In this document: one piece after another, positions 26,401 through 37,472 of the stretch | Layout: every line of letters begins with the position of its first letter | How positions within the stretch are numbered: the stretch's first letter is position 1 | Assembly: GCA_949825065.1 (NCBI GenBank) | Contig: OX463859.1 | Location: 26,615,847 to 26,679,846, forward strand | DNA length: 64,000 bases | DNA from: Odontocerum albicorne | Taxonomy: Eukaryota; Arthropoda; Insecta; Trichoptera; Odontoceridae | Direction of reading: 5' to 3' | Made by a program: the position numbers and the translations under genes | Notes under the pieces: generated by a model | The model's input: only the letters and a program-made list of their open reading frames with translations | What the model was told of the DNA's origin: nothing | The model's database searches: none

Positions 26401-29400
26401 CTTGAGTGACGATGCGTAGCATGCCGCATCGTCAGCAAAGGGTGCGAGTTTACAGCTTGGGGGAGTAGGAATGTCGCGTGTGTAAATGTTAAATATACAT
26501 GGTCCAAGTATACGGCCTTGGAGGCATCCATTGGGATGGGCCTGGCGGATGACGTAGAATGATGAGTGGTGACTGTGAAACTTTTATTGGAAAGGTAGGA
26601 TTGAAGTAGTTTCACGAGATAGAGTGGAGTGCCAGTAAGGAGAAGTTTGAGAAGAAGGCCATCTTGCCAGACAGTATCAAAAGCCTTCTCGAGGTCCAGC
26701 AGTACCATGCCAGTACTTCTGTTCCTATTGAAGCCCATCGACACGTCTTCCACGACACGGGTAAGTTGTTGGACCGTGTTGTGTCTTGTTCTTAATCCAA
26801 ATTGCTCATGAGGGAATGTATTATTGGATTTGTGATGGAACACTAACCTTGAGGCAACCACTCTCTCAAGGATCTTGCCAAGACCTGGAAGAAGGCTGAT
26901 GGGCCTGTAGCTAGTTGGATTTTCGGTAGGTTTATTTGGCTTTGTGGATAGGAACAATATTGGCTTCTTTCCAAATACTCGGAAAATAGCCATTAAGGAG
27001 TGAGGCATACATTATTTTAGTAAGAAAAATCCTCGCTTTGAGTGGTAACTGTTTAAGAAGGCTAATATTGTGTATATTGTCGAGACCGGGTGCTTTTCGT
27101 GTTTTAAGTCTGTCAAGGATACGACCAATTTCGGACGGGGTGCAAAGTTGCACCTCGTTTTGGTTGGTCGGGGAGTAAGCAAAGCTGGTGAGAGTGTCCT
27201 CGACAGCTTTGTTGACATCAACATTTCCAAGGTCGGAAGTGATTGAGTACGTATTCACATAAGCGTCCGCCAAGGCATTAGCCTTGTCAATGCCAGAAAC
27301 AGCCAACCCTGAGGCTGTGCGCAGAGGTGGTATGCTTTGAGACGAGCACTTGATACCCTTGACGACTCGCCAGACAGTTTCGTTACCCGGTTCTAGAGCT
27401 GCCAATTTTCTCTGCCATAGCTGGTTTTTAAGTAGACGGATTACTTTTTTGATTTCATCTTGGAGGACGTTTAGAAGTGTTATGTCACGTTTGTCTAGTG
27501 TACGTCTGTAGGTCTGTCTTTGTTTGTTTTTTAGAGATATAAGGAGTTTGATATGAGGAGTAAGAGTTATTTTGTATGGAGTGACAATTTAGAGGGGAAC
27601 ATTTTCATCACGGGCATTATGGATGAAGGTGGAGATGGTATCTATCGCGGCATCGATGCCCTGTGGGCTCACCAGAGATCCTGGTGATAGGCAGAGCTGA
27701 TTGTGGAGGTAGGCCTTGTAACCCATCCAGTCAGCATTGGCGTAGTCGTACTGCTCCCTGAGGCTAGCAATGGGCCTCACTCCCAATGTGAAGTAGATTG
27801 GGAGGTGGTCTGACGAGAGAGCTTCTAGAGCAGTCAAGAAAGAGATGTTAGGGTAGTTATTTCAATGACAACATGATGTTACCTTTTTTTAATTCGCAAA
27901 ATATTGACGCAAATAATTGAAAAATCACAAAATTACCAGTGAAGGACCAAAAACGCGGAAACATGTAGACCAAATAATAATTCTGTCATGATATTGTACA
28001 TATATTCGTAAACTTGCCCGTCATTGACAATTTTTCAAGTGAAAAGTGTGAAATATCAGCCGATTACTAACAAATGTTATATTAGATATTTACGTGGTTT
28101 ATACTTTTTATATCACAATTAACGCAATTGCATTTTTATCACACTATTTCACGTATTCATTGATAATTGCTGCATTTTTGTACAAAAATGGATATTTCTT
28201 TGGAAAAAAGAAGTAACCGTTTTTTATGTCGCACAATATTGAAGCAAATAATTGAAAAATCGCAAATTTACAGGTTAAGGACCAAAAACGCGCCAACATG
28301 TAGAGCAAATAATACTTCTGCCATGATGTTGTACATATATTCGTAAACTTGGCCATCATTGGCAGTTTTTCGAGTGAAAAGTGTGATTTTTTCGCCTTTT
28401 GCTAATAAAATGTTGTAAGATATTTAATTGGTTTTGAAGTTATATATCTCAATTAACGAAAATGAATTTAAACACACCTTTCATTGATAATTGCTGCATT
28501 TTTGTACGAAAATAGATATTTTGTTGGTAACAAGAAGTAACCTTTTTTTATTTTGCAAAATATTGACGCAAATAATTGAAAAATTGCAGGTTAAGGGACC
28601 AAAAACGCGGAAACATGTAGAACAAATAATAATTCTGTCATGATGTAGTACATATATACGTAAACTTAACCGTCATTGACAGTTTTTCGAGTGAAAGGTG
28701 TGAAATTTCAGCCGAATACTAACAAATGTTATTTTAGATATTTACCTGGTTTATACGTTTTATATCAAAATTAACGCTATTGCATTTTTAACACACTATT
28801 TCAATAATAATTGTAGCATTCTTGTACGAAAATAGATATTTTTGTACAAAAATGGATATTTCGTTGGAAAAAAGAAGAAACCTTTTTTTATGTCGCACAA
28901 TATTGACGCAAATAATTGAAAAATCACCAAATTACAGGTTAAGGACCAAAACGCGCAAACATGTAGAACAAATAATAATTCTGCCATGATGTTGTACATA
29001 TATTCGTTAACTTGGCCGTCATTGGCAGTTTTTCGAGTGAAAAGTGTGAAACTCCGCCTTTTGCTAACAAAATTTTGTAACATATTTAATTCGTTTTGAA
29101 GTTATATATCACAATAAACGAAAATGCATTTCTTTCACACTTTTCATTGATAACTGCTGCATTTTTGTACGAAAATGGATATTTCGTGGGTTGGAAAAAA
29201 GAAGTAACCTTTTTAAATTCGCAAAATATTGACGCAAATAATTGAAAAATCTCAAAATTACAGGTTAATGAACAAAACGCGGAAACATGTAGAACAAATA
29301 ATAATTATATCATGATGTTGTACATACATTCGTAAACTTGGCCGTCATTGGCAGTTTTTCGAGTGGAAAGTGTGAAATTTCCGCCTTTTGCTAACAAAAT

Positions 29401-30600
29401 TTTGTAACATATTAAATAGGTTTTGAAGTTTTATATCACAATACACGAAAATGCATTTCTTTCACACTTTTTATTGATAACTGCTGCATTTTTGTACGAA
29501 AATGGATATTTCGTTGGTTGGAAAAAAGAAGTTGCCTTTTTTTAATTCGCAAAATATTGACGCAAATAATTGAAAAATCGCAAAATTACAGGTTAAGGAC
29601 CAAAACGCGCAAACATGTAGAACAAATAATAATTCTGTCACGATGTTGTACATATATTTGTAAACTTGGCACTCATTGGCAGTTTTTCGAGTGAAAAGTG
29701 TGAAATTTCAGCCGATTACTAATAAATGTTCTTTTAAGTATTTAGCTGGTTTTGACGTTTTATATCATAATTAACGCAATTGCATTTTTATCACACTTTC
29801 TCACTTATTCAGGGATACTTGTAGCATTCTCGAACGAAAATGGGTATTTCATTGGTAAAAAGAAATTACTTTTTTTTAATTCGCAAAATATTGACGCAAG
29901 CAATTAAGAAATTCGCATAATTGCAGGTAAAGGACCAAAAACGAGCAAACATGTAGAACAAATAATAATTCTGTCATGATGTTGTACATAAATTAGTAAA
30001 CTTGGCCGTCATTGGCAGTTTTTCGAGTGAAAAGTGTGAAATTTCCGCCTTTTGCTAACAAAATTTAGTAACATATTTAATAAGTTTTGAAGTTTTATAT
30101 CACAATAAACGAAAATGCATTTCTATCACACTTTTCATTGATAACTGCTGCATTTCTGTACGAAAATAGATATTTTGTTGGTAACAAGAATTAACCTTTT
30201 GGTAATTCGCTAAATATTGACGAAAATAATTGAAAAATCGCAAAATTCCAGGTTAAGGACCAGAAACGCGAAAACATGTAGAACAAATAAAAATTCTGTC
30301 ATGATGTTGTACATATATTCGTAAACTTGGCCGTCATTGGCAGTTTTTCGAGTGAAAAGTGTGAAATTTTCGCCTTTTGTAAACAAAATGTTCTTATATA
30401 TTTAATTGGTTTTGAAGTTTTATATCTCAATTAACGAAAATGAATTTTTATCACACTTTTCATATATAATTGCTGCATTTTTGTACGAAAATATATATTT
30501 CGTTGGTAACAAGGAGTTGGCTTTTCTTATTTCGCCAAATATTGACGCAAATAATTAAAAAAATCGCAAAATTACAGGTTAAGGACCAAAAACGCGGAAA
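22760..30600 (+). repeat. Higher-order repeat 3 of satellite A, carrying the long insert
   Basis: Monomers at 23660-25377 match 15952-17667 with an offset of about 7.71 kb. The LINE insert here (25378-27870) is the long version, so the offset after it rises to 9.14 kb (19000 matches 28144). After the 260-bp gap of repeat 2 the offset is about 9.41 kb (19935 matches 29343). The right boundary is approximate, where similarity to the block near 21.2 kb fades. Confidence 0.7.
25378..27870 (-). pseudogene. Jockey-like LINE insert with RT core, long copy
   Basis: The only insert that keeps the polymerase. Minus strand from the right: endonuclease end (SSDHLPIYFTL, about 27800-27830), linker, then the reverse transcriptase. 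RT landmarks are the APGLDNI segment (about 27080), YRPISLLPGLGKILERVV (about 26870-26920), VLLDLEKAFDTVWQDGLL (about 26660-26710), LQGRILGP (about 26510) and the catalytic FADDAACY (about 26430). Then follow WRLKINDAKTEAIMFSQK (about 26290-26345) and the C-terminal TNAAPVWG part. A complete enzyme would prime and copy element RNA at a nicked target. This copy has frameshifts near 26940 and 26530, stops near 26270-26170, and no 5' end, so it is dead. The segment 26084-27513 is exactly what the three short copies lack. Confidence 0.85.
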
Positions 30601-30769
30601 CATGTAGAACAAATAAAAATTCTGTCATGATGTTGTACATATATTCGTAAACTTGGCCGTCATTGGCAGTTTTCGAGTGGAAAGTGTGAAATTTCCGCCT
30701 TTTGCTAACAAAATTTTGTAACATATTAAATAAGTTTTGAAGTTTTATATCACAATACACGAAAAAGCA

Positions 30770-33400
30770 TTTAAACACACCTTTCATTGATAATTGCTGC
30801 ATTTTTGTACGAAAACAGATATTTCGTTGGTAACAAGAAGTAACCTTTTTTTATTTTGCAAAATATTGACTCAAATAATTGAAAAATTGCAGGTTAAGGG
30901 ACCAAAAACGCGGAAACATGTAGAACCAATAATAATTCTGTCATGATGTAGTACATATATACGTAAACTTAACCGTCATTGACAGTTTTTCGAGTGAAAA
31001 GTGTGAAATTTCAGCCGAATACTAACAAATGTTATTTTAGATATTTACCTGGTTTATACATTTTATATCAAAATTAACGCTATTGCATTTTTAACACACT
31101 ATTTCACTTCTTCAATGATAATTGTAGCATTCTTGTACGAAAATAGATATTTTTGTACAAAAATGGATATTTCGTTGGAAAAAAGAAGAAACCTTTTTTT
31201 ATGTCGCACAATATTGACGCAAATAATTGAAAAATCTCAAAATTACAGGTTAATGAACAAAAACGCGGAAACATGTAGAACAAATAATAATTATATCATG
31301 ATGTTGTACATATATTCGTAAACTTGGCCGTCATTGGCAGTTTTTCGTGTGGAAAGTGTGAAATTTCCGCCTTTTGCTAACAAAATTTTGTAACATATTA
31401 AATAAGTTTTGAAGTTTTATATCACAATACACGAAAATGCATTTCTTTCACACTTTTTATTGATAACTGCTGCATTTTTTTACGAAAATGTATATTTCGT
31501 TGGTTGGAAAAAAGAAGTTACCTTTTTTTAATTCGCAAAATATTGACGCAAATAATTGAAAAATCTCAAAATTACCGGTTAATGAACAAAAACGCGGAAA
31601 CATGTAGAACAAATAATAATTATATCATGATGTTGTACATATATTCGTTAACTTGGCCGTCATTGGCAGTTTTTCGAGTGAAAATTGTGAAACTCCGCCT
31701 TTTGCTAACAAAATTTTGTAACATATTTAATTCGTTTTGAAGTTTTATATCACAATAAACGGAAATGCATTTCTTTCACACTTTTCGTTGATAACTGCTG
31801 CATTTTTGTACGAAAATGGATATTTCGTTGGTTGGATAAAAGAAGTAACCTTTTTTAATTCGCAAAATATTGACGCAAATAATTGAAAAATCTCAAAACT
31901 ACAGGTAAATGAACAAAAACGCGGAAACATGTAGAACAAATAATAATTATATCATGATGTTGTACATATATTCGTAAACTTGGCCGTCATTGGCAGTTTT
32001 TTGAGTGGAAAGTGTGAAATTTCCGCCTTTTGCTAACAAAATTTTGTAACATATTAAATAAGTTTTGAAGTTTTATATCACAATACACGAAAATGCATTT
32101 AAACACACCTTTCATTGATAATTGCTGCATTTTTGTACGAAAACAGATATTTCGTTGGTAACAAGAAGTAACCTTTTTTTATTTTGCAAAATATTGACGC
32201 AAATAATTGAAAAATTGCAGGTTAAGGGACCAAAAACGCGGGAACATGTAGAACCAATAATAATTCTGTCATGATGTAGTACATATATACGTAAACTTAA
32301 CCGTCATTGACAGTTTTTCGAGTGAAAAGTGTGAAATTTCAGCCGAATACTAACAAATGTTATTTTAGATATTTACCTGGTTTATACATTTTATATCAAA
32401 ATTAACGCTATTGCATTTTTAACACACTATTTCACTTCTCCAATGATAATTGTAGCATTCTTGTACGAAAATAGATATTTTTGTACAAAAATGGATATTT
32501 CGTTGGAAAAAAGAAGAAACCTTTTTTTATGTCGCACAAAATTGACGCAAATAATTGAAAAATCTCAAAATTACAGGTTAATGAACAAAAACGCGGAAAC
32601 ATGTAGAACAAATAATAATTATATCATGATGTTGTATATATATTCGTAAACTTGGCCGTCATTGGCAGTTTTTCGAGTGAAAAGTGTGAATTTTCCGCCT
32701 TTCGCTAATAAAATGTTGTAACATATTTAATTGGTTTTGAAGTTATATATCTCAATTAACGAAAATGAATTTAAACACACCTTTCATTGATAATTGCTGC
32801 ATTTTTGTACGAAAATAGATATTTCGTTGGTAACAAGAAGTAACCTTTTTTTATTTTGCAAAATATTGACGCAAATAATTGAAAAATTGCAGGTTAAGGG
32901 ACCAAAAACGCAGAAACATGTAGAACAAATAATAATTTTGTCATGATGTTGTAGTACATATATACGTAAACTTAACCGTCATTGACAGTTTTTCGAGTGA
33001 AAAGTGTGAAATTTCAGCCGAATACTAACAAATGTTATTTTAGATATTTACCTGGTTTATACGTTTTATATCAAAATTAACGCTATTGCATTTTTAACAC
33101 ACTATTTCACTTCTTCAATGATAATTGTAGCATTCTTGTACGAAAATAGATATTTTTGTACAAAAATGGATATTCCGTTGGAAAAAAGAAGAAACCTTTT
33201 TTTATGTCGCACAATATTGACGCAAATAATTGAAAAATCGCAAAATTACAGGTTAAGGACCAAAACGCGCAAACATGTAGAACAAATAATAATTCTGCCA
33301 TGATGTTGTACATATATTCGTTAACTTGGCCGTCATTGGCAGTTTTTCGAATGAAAAGTGTGAAACTCCGCCTTTTGCTAACAAAATTTTGTAACATATT
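30770..33400 (+). repeat. 1.33-kb tandem duplication (four monomers each)
   Basis: The segment beginning AAACACACCTTTCATTGATA recurs with a 1328-bp offset (30771/32101; 31115/32443). A related variant series starts again at 32773. The copy ends at about 33405, where the text changes to TTTAGGGGAAAACAAG and the last, more diverged monomers run to 33870. Confidence 0.8.
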
Positions 33401-33854
33401 TAGGGGAAAACAAGTTACCTCTTTTTAATTCGCAAAATATTGACGCAAATTATTGATTAATCGCAAAATTACAGATTAAGGACCAAAAACGCGAAAACAA
33501 GTACTGTCGTGATTTTGTATATATATTCGTTAACTTGGTCATCAATGGCCGTTTTTCGAGTGAAAAGTTGAAATTTTCGCCTATTGCTAACAAAATGTTC
33601 TTACAGATTTATTTGATATCATAATTAACGGAAATGCATTTCTATTTCACTTTTTCGTTGATAATTGCAGCATTTTTGTACGAAAATGGATATTTCTTTG
33701 GTTAAAAAGAAGTCAATTATTTTGAATTCGCTAAATACTGACGCAAATTATTGAAAAATCGTTAATTACAGGTTATGGACCAAAAACGCGAATACATGTA
33801 GAACAAATAATATTTATGTCATGATTTTGTACATATATTCGTTAATTTGGCCGT

Positions 33855-33906
33855 CATTGGCAGTTTGTGGTTTTCTATGTTGTATATTAATAGAAAACTG
33901 CCAATG
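33855..33906. repeat. Inverted repeat at the right edge of satellite A
   Basis: The last CATTGGCAGTTT of the satellite is followed within 50 bp by its reverse complement AAACTGCCAATG. Inside it TTTTCTAT pairs with ATAGAAAA. The left arm has four extra bases (GTGG), so the two arms would otherwise match over 17 bp. Family B text begins directly to the right (GGTATCTATTGAATTTATGA...). Confidence 0.8.
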
Positions 33907-33909
33907 CAG

Positions 33910-36030
33910 AACGGTGGTATCTATTGAATTTATGATAGTTTCATTCGTATGCGATATTTTAGGATTGAAACGTTGATTTAGGACTACAAATTCATTTTTT
34001 ATGGATAAAACCACATTGACAGAAACGTTTTACAGCATATAATGTTTTAAGTATACGAAATATGCTATTTTACTTGAAAAGTATAGATTTAAACCTAAAT
34101 TCAAACGATTATATGCAAAATCATTCAACAGTTCTTATTACTTATCATTTTAGCATGAATTGTAAGCTACACCATCGATTTCGCAATAACTGTGGTATCT
34201 ATTATACATTAATGTTCTATAGTTTTACTGGTTAAAAGCAATATTGTACCATTTAATTATTGATTTCGGACTAGAAATACATGTTTTATGGATAAAATTA
34301 TATTACAAGAGTAATTTTACAAAGCATTATTCGTTAGTGCATTATTTTTTAGTTGGAAAACATAAGTTTTCAAACGAATATGCAAAATCACCAAAAAATG
34401 TGCAACTTTCTAGTATTTCTGAGTTAATTATGACACAGATTTTTGCGGAAACTTTGTTACATTTTTATTAAACTTGTTTGCGATTTTCCCCTTTAAAACA
34501 TTGATTTGGGACTATAAATTCTGATTTTATGGTTTTAACTTCCATTTAAACGATTATATACAAAATCAACAAAAAGTTGTATTTCCCTAGCGTTCCAGCG
34601 TTAATTGTGGAGCATAACACTCGTTTTTGCAGAAACTATGCTATATATATTAAGTTTTGATAGTTTATTTAGTTATGTGTGATGTTTTACGGATAAAACA
34701 TTAATTTGGACCTACAAATACGTCTTTTAAAAATAAAGCAGTTGAAAAAGTGAAGTTTTTAACGTATTTGCTTCTTACAATTCAAACTGACTTTTTTTAC
34801 TAAAAATATATGCAATTAGTTACATAATCTTATGGTTTTTGACACTCATTCACTGTTTTAGATCGAAATGCCGACTGAAACTCATCCAAGGTCATTCACA
34901 ACGAATGCTCTACCGTACACAATTACCACAAATGCATAATTTTACAAAATTTCAACAGAAAATGGGATAAAATACACTTTTTTGTAGATATTTTGTAAAT
35001 TTGATGATTTTTTATAGTCTGGCCGATTTTTTGCTATATTATACCAATTAAACTTTGATTTGGACAACAAATACGTATTTCATGAATAATGCCATATTAA
35101 ATAGTATTTTTTGCTTAAAATAACGCAATTATTTTACTTGAAAAACATACATTTTAAGCTCAATTCAAATGATAATCATACATTCAAAATCATAAAAATA
35201 TGTGTATTTTTCTAGCAAAATCTTTCGCTGTATTCGACCGAAATACATTAAATGTAAAAAAAAAAACAACTAATGCTTTTCATTATACAATTACCACAAA
35301 TATGTAATTTTCTAGCATTTTAGCGGAAGATTTGACAAGACACACCTTTGTTGCGGGAACTATGGTTTTTTTTTTGAGTGAGTTGATTTTGGCCGCCTTG
35401 TTTATTACATACAAGGCTTATCAGCACGATTTGATTTATTTATTTTATTATTTTCCTTGTGTTTACTCTACATTTTGTACTTTTGTCCCTGTGTTGCAGT
35501 GTATGGGATAGATAGGAATGCGTCTGCGCACGTCTTTTATGGAACCTATCCCGGCATTTGCCTTACGACTGAGGAATCGCAGTAAACTCAGTCGGGATGG
35601 CCGGCTCTCTGGCCTTCCGATGTGACCTTTAGTCCTCGGCATTATTCCCTGTGTCAGTGTCCGTTCTGTTCATTCTATCCCTTTCATTCATTCTTACCAT
35701 GACATTGATCGCCGTCTTAATGTAGCATTGAATGGCTTATGGTATTTTTTTCTAGTTTCACTTATCGTTTGCGATATTTTACGAATAAAACATTGATTTT
35801 GGACTACAAATACATGTGTTATGGATAAAATTATGTTAAAACAGTAGTTTTACCATCAATTTTGCTTAAAATAACTTAAAGGCTCTTTTTTAATTGAAAA
35901 GCATATATTATTGAAAACCTCAATTCGAACAATTTTATACAAACACATAAAAAAATATATTACATTATTTCACCAGACTATTAATAGCATTGAACACTAT
36001 CAGATATAATTAAAAATCCATATTTTCAAA
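33910..36030 (+). repeat. Family B, right forward block
   Basis: Family B motifs return in forward orientation: GATTTAGGACTACAAATTCA (about 33976), GATTTCGGACTAGAAATACA (about 34262), GATTTGGGACTATAAATT (about 34503), and others near 34705, 35057 and 35795. As on the left side, the AACTATGGTA and GCGATATTTTA blocks lie between them. An unrelated retroposon interrupts it at 35366-35737. Confidence 0.7.
35366..35737 (-). mobile_element. Retroposon inserted in family B
   Basis: Family B is split after GGAACTATGG and resumes at TATGGTATTTTTTTCTAGTTTC. Between them lies about 370 bp of higher-G+C sequence with poly(T) at its left end, so an A tail on the minus strand. A possible short target duplication is TATGGT. 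The body (CCGGCATTTGCCTTACGAC, GACTGAGGAATCGCAG, CAGTCGGGATGGCCGG) has no open frame I recognise; it could be a LINE 3' UTR or a SINE. Confidence 0.65.
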
Positions 36031-36059
36031 GTATCTACTACATAATTTCATAATGAATT

Positions 36060-36707
36060 TAATTTAAAAAAATGGAGAAAAATATGTATAGTCAATATGT
36101 TATATTGTCGTTGTTGTTTAATATTCCAAACTGTCCTGCCTTCGTATCTTATTTCGCTGTGTCAATATTCAGTGTTTTTTCGATCTAGAAATATTCAGTG
36201 TATTTTCAATCATGTACGCTTCTTCAGTATACATTTTTGTCAATTGACCTTCTTAATTCATAACTTTTACTTTTATATCATCTTTAACTGTTCCTTTAAG
36301 GTCTTAAAATTTCAATAATCTTTGACTTTTTGTTTATTTATTTATTTAATTAACGACACAAGTGTATGTTGTATACAAATGAACATATGGCAAGTTTTAC
36401 AAGTACTTAAAATTATTGACAAAAAATACAAAACTTTGTCTTAAACTAACATGGAGATACAAAAAGCAGTAGTAATAAGTTTAAAACTATTTAATATTAT
36501 AATGTATATTTGAGTTCAATATATGTTATGTATATCACAAAATATTACCAAATTTTACCAAGTAGACTTACGTAATTATCGATGACTTGTTTTATAGTGG
36601 TCAAGAACTTCGATTTTTTTTAGCGGAACAACGATTTCATAGAACAAGAACTACTGTAACTTTAGTGTTGCGAACGGATTAATTTCTAATATTGTTTCTT
36701 TGTATTC
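36060..36707. other. A+T-rich spacer
   Basis: No gene recognised. The stretch 36330-36460 begins with a TTTATTTATTTATTTAATTAA run and may be another LINE 3' tail on the minus strand, but I cannot link it to a family. Confidence 0.5.
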
Positions 36708-37472
36708 AAGTGTTTTAATCATCATCATCATCATCAATGGCGCTACAGCCCATTGTGGGCCCCGGCCTCCTCCAGCAGTCGCTGCCATTCCCCCCTATCC
36801 TGGGATGCACTCCTCCAGCCCCTGATGCCAATCACGTTTGCATCATTCTGCACCTCATCCATGTAGCATAACCCGGTAGTGAGAGCAGGCTCACACCGGC
36901 GACCAGTCAAACGATGCGCGAGAACACAATCGCTGCTAACACTGGCACCACGGGGATAGAGAAGCCCGCCGGGGGGTGCTACCGGTGCTCTATCATTGGT
37001 GTCGGACTCGTGGGGGCAGTGGCAGGTACTGGTGGGTTAGTGGACTCTCGGCAAAAAGTTCATGTGCCATCTTGTTTTGTATGGGCCCGGCCGAAAGTTG
37101 GCACACTGCGGTGTGGTACCGATATCCGCCGGGCAGCCCGCGACAGCAAGCGGCGACCATCGTACTTGCTGGGTAGGAGCATGGTCCAGCGGGGAAAGAC
37201 TGAGGAACCTTTAATTCCCAGTTGCCGGTTTGTCCTGGAGTGCGCATGGATCTCGGAAACCCTTGAAATAAAGGTTGCCTGCCCGACTATCTGACGTAAC
37301 TCTGTAAGGGGGAACCCCCAGGTATCGGCCGCGAGCTACCTAACGGAAGTTTAGTACTCGCTTTTACCGCACCGGCACTGGCTGGTAGGGACTGGGGGGC
37401 TAACCGCCCCCACAGACCCCCGGTCGGCGGTCGGCACTATGACTCTCGAAACATGGCAAAAAGTGTTTTAAT
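36708..37472 (-). mobile_element. Internally deleted RTE-like element with 12-bp target duplication
   Basis: Identical 12-bp sequences AAGTGTTTTAAT flank the unit at 36708-36719 and 37461-37472. The minus strand starts with a G+C-rich block (36870-37460) that looks like a 5' leader. It jumps near 36866 into the extreme C-terminus of an RTE-like protein (YMDEVQND..., GIRGWRSASQDRGEW, LLEEAGAHNGL, stop) and ends in a TGATGA-type tail (TCATCA run on the plus strand, 36720-36736). The endonuclease and polymerase are absent. Since one duplication encloses both halves, it moved as one non-autonomous unit of about 741 bp. The G+C-rich open frame at 36914-37294 (plus) is the leader read backwards, not a gene. 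Confidence 0.78.

Larger units (their letters stand above)
7690..33870 (+). repeat. Satellite A: about 330-bp monomers in higher-order repeats
   Basis: A tandem array with all monomers in the same orientation. Each contains, in order, AATTCGCAAAATATTGACGC, GGTTAAGGACCAAAAACGCG, AACATGTAGAACAAATAATA, TGTCATGATGTTGTACATA, TTGGCCGTCATTGGCAG, TTTTTCGAGTGAAAAGTGTG, GTTTTGAAGTTTTATATCA and GCATTTTTGTACGAAAATGG. I located about 60 copies of the CATTGGCAG anchor; neighbours are usually 310-345 bp apart. Four LINE-derived insertions interrupt it at 10298, 12667, 17668 and 25378. The many short open frames inside, on both strands, simply repeat with the monomer and show no protein family, so I do not call genes. 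The array is flanked on both sides by family B. Confidence 0.9.

Noticed and set aside
7690..33870. Dozens of 60-120-codon open frames on both strands of the satellite, some recurring identically
   Set aside because: They recur because the monomer recurs, overlap on both strands, are low-complexity and hydrophobic, and match no family. The period rather than selection keeps them open.
36914..37294. G+C-rich 126-codon frame as a gene
   Set aside because: It lies in the leader of an internally deleted retroelement and runs opposite to the element; the complementary strand is also open.
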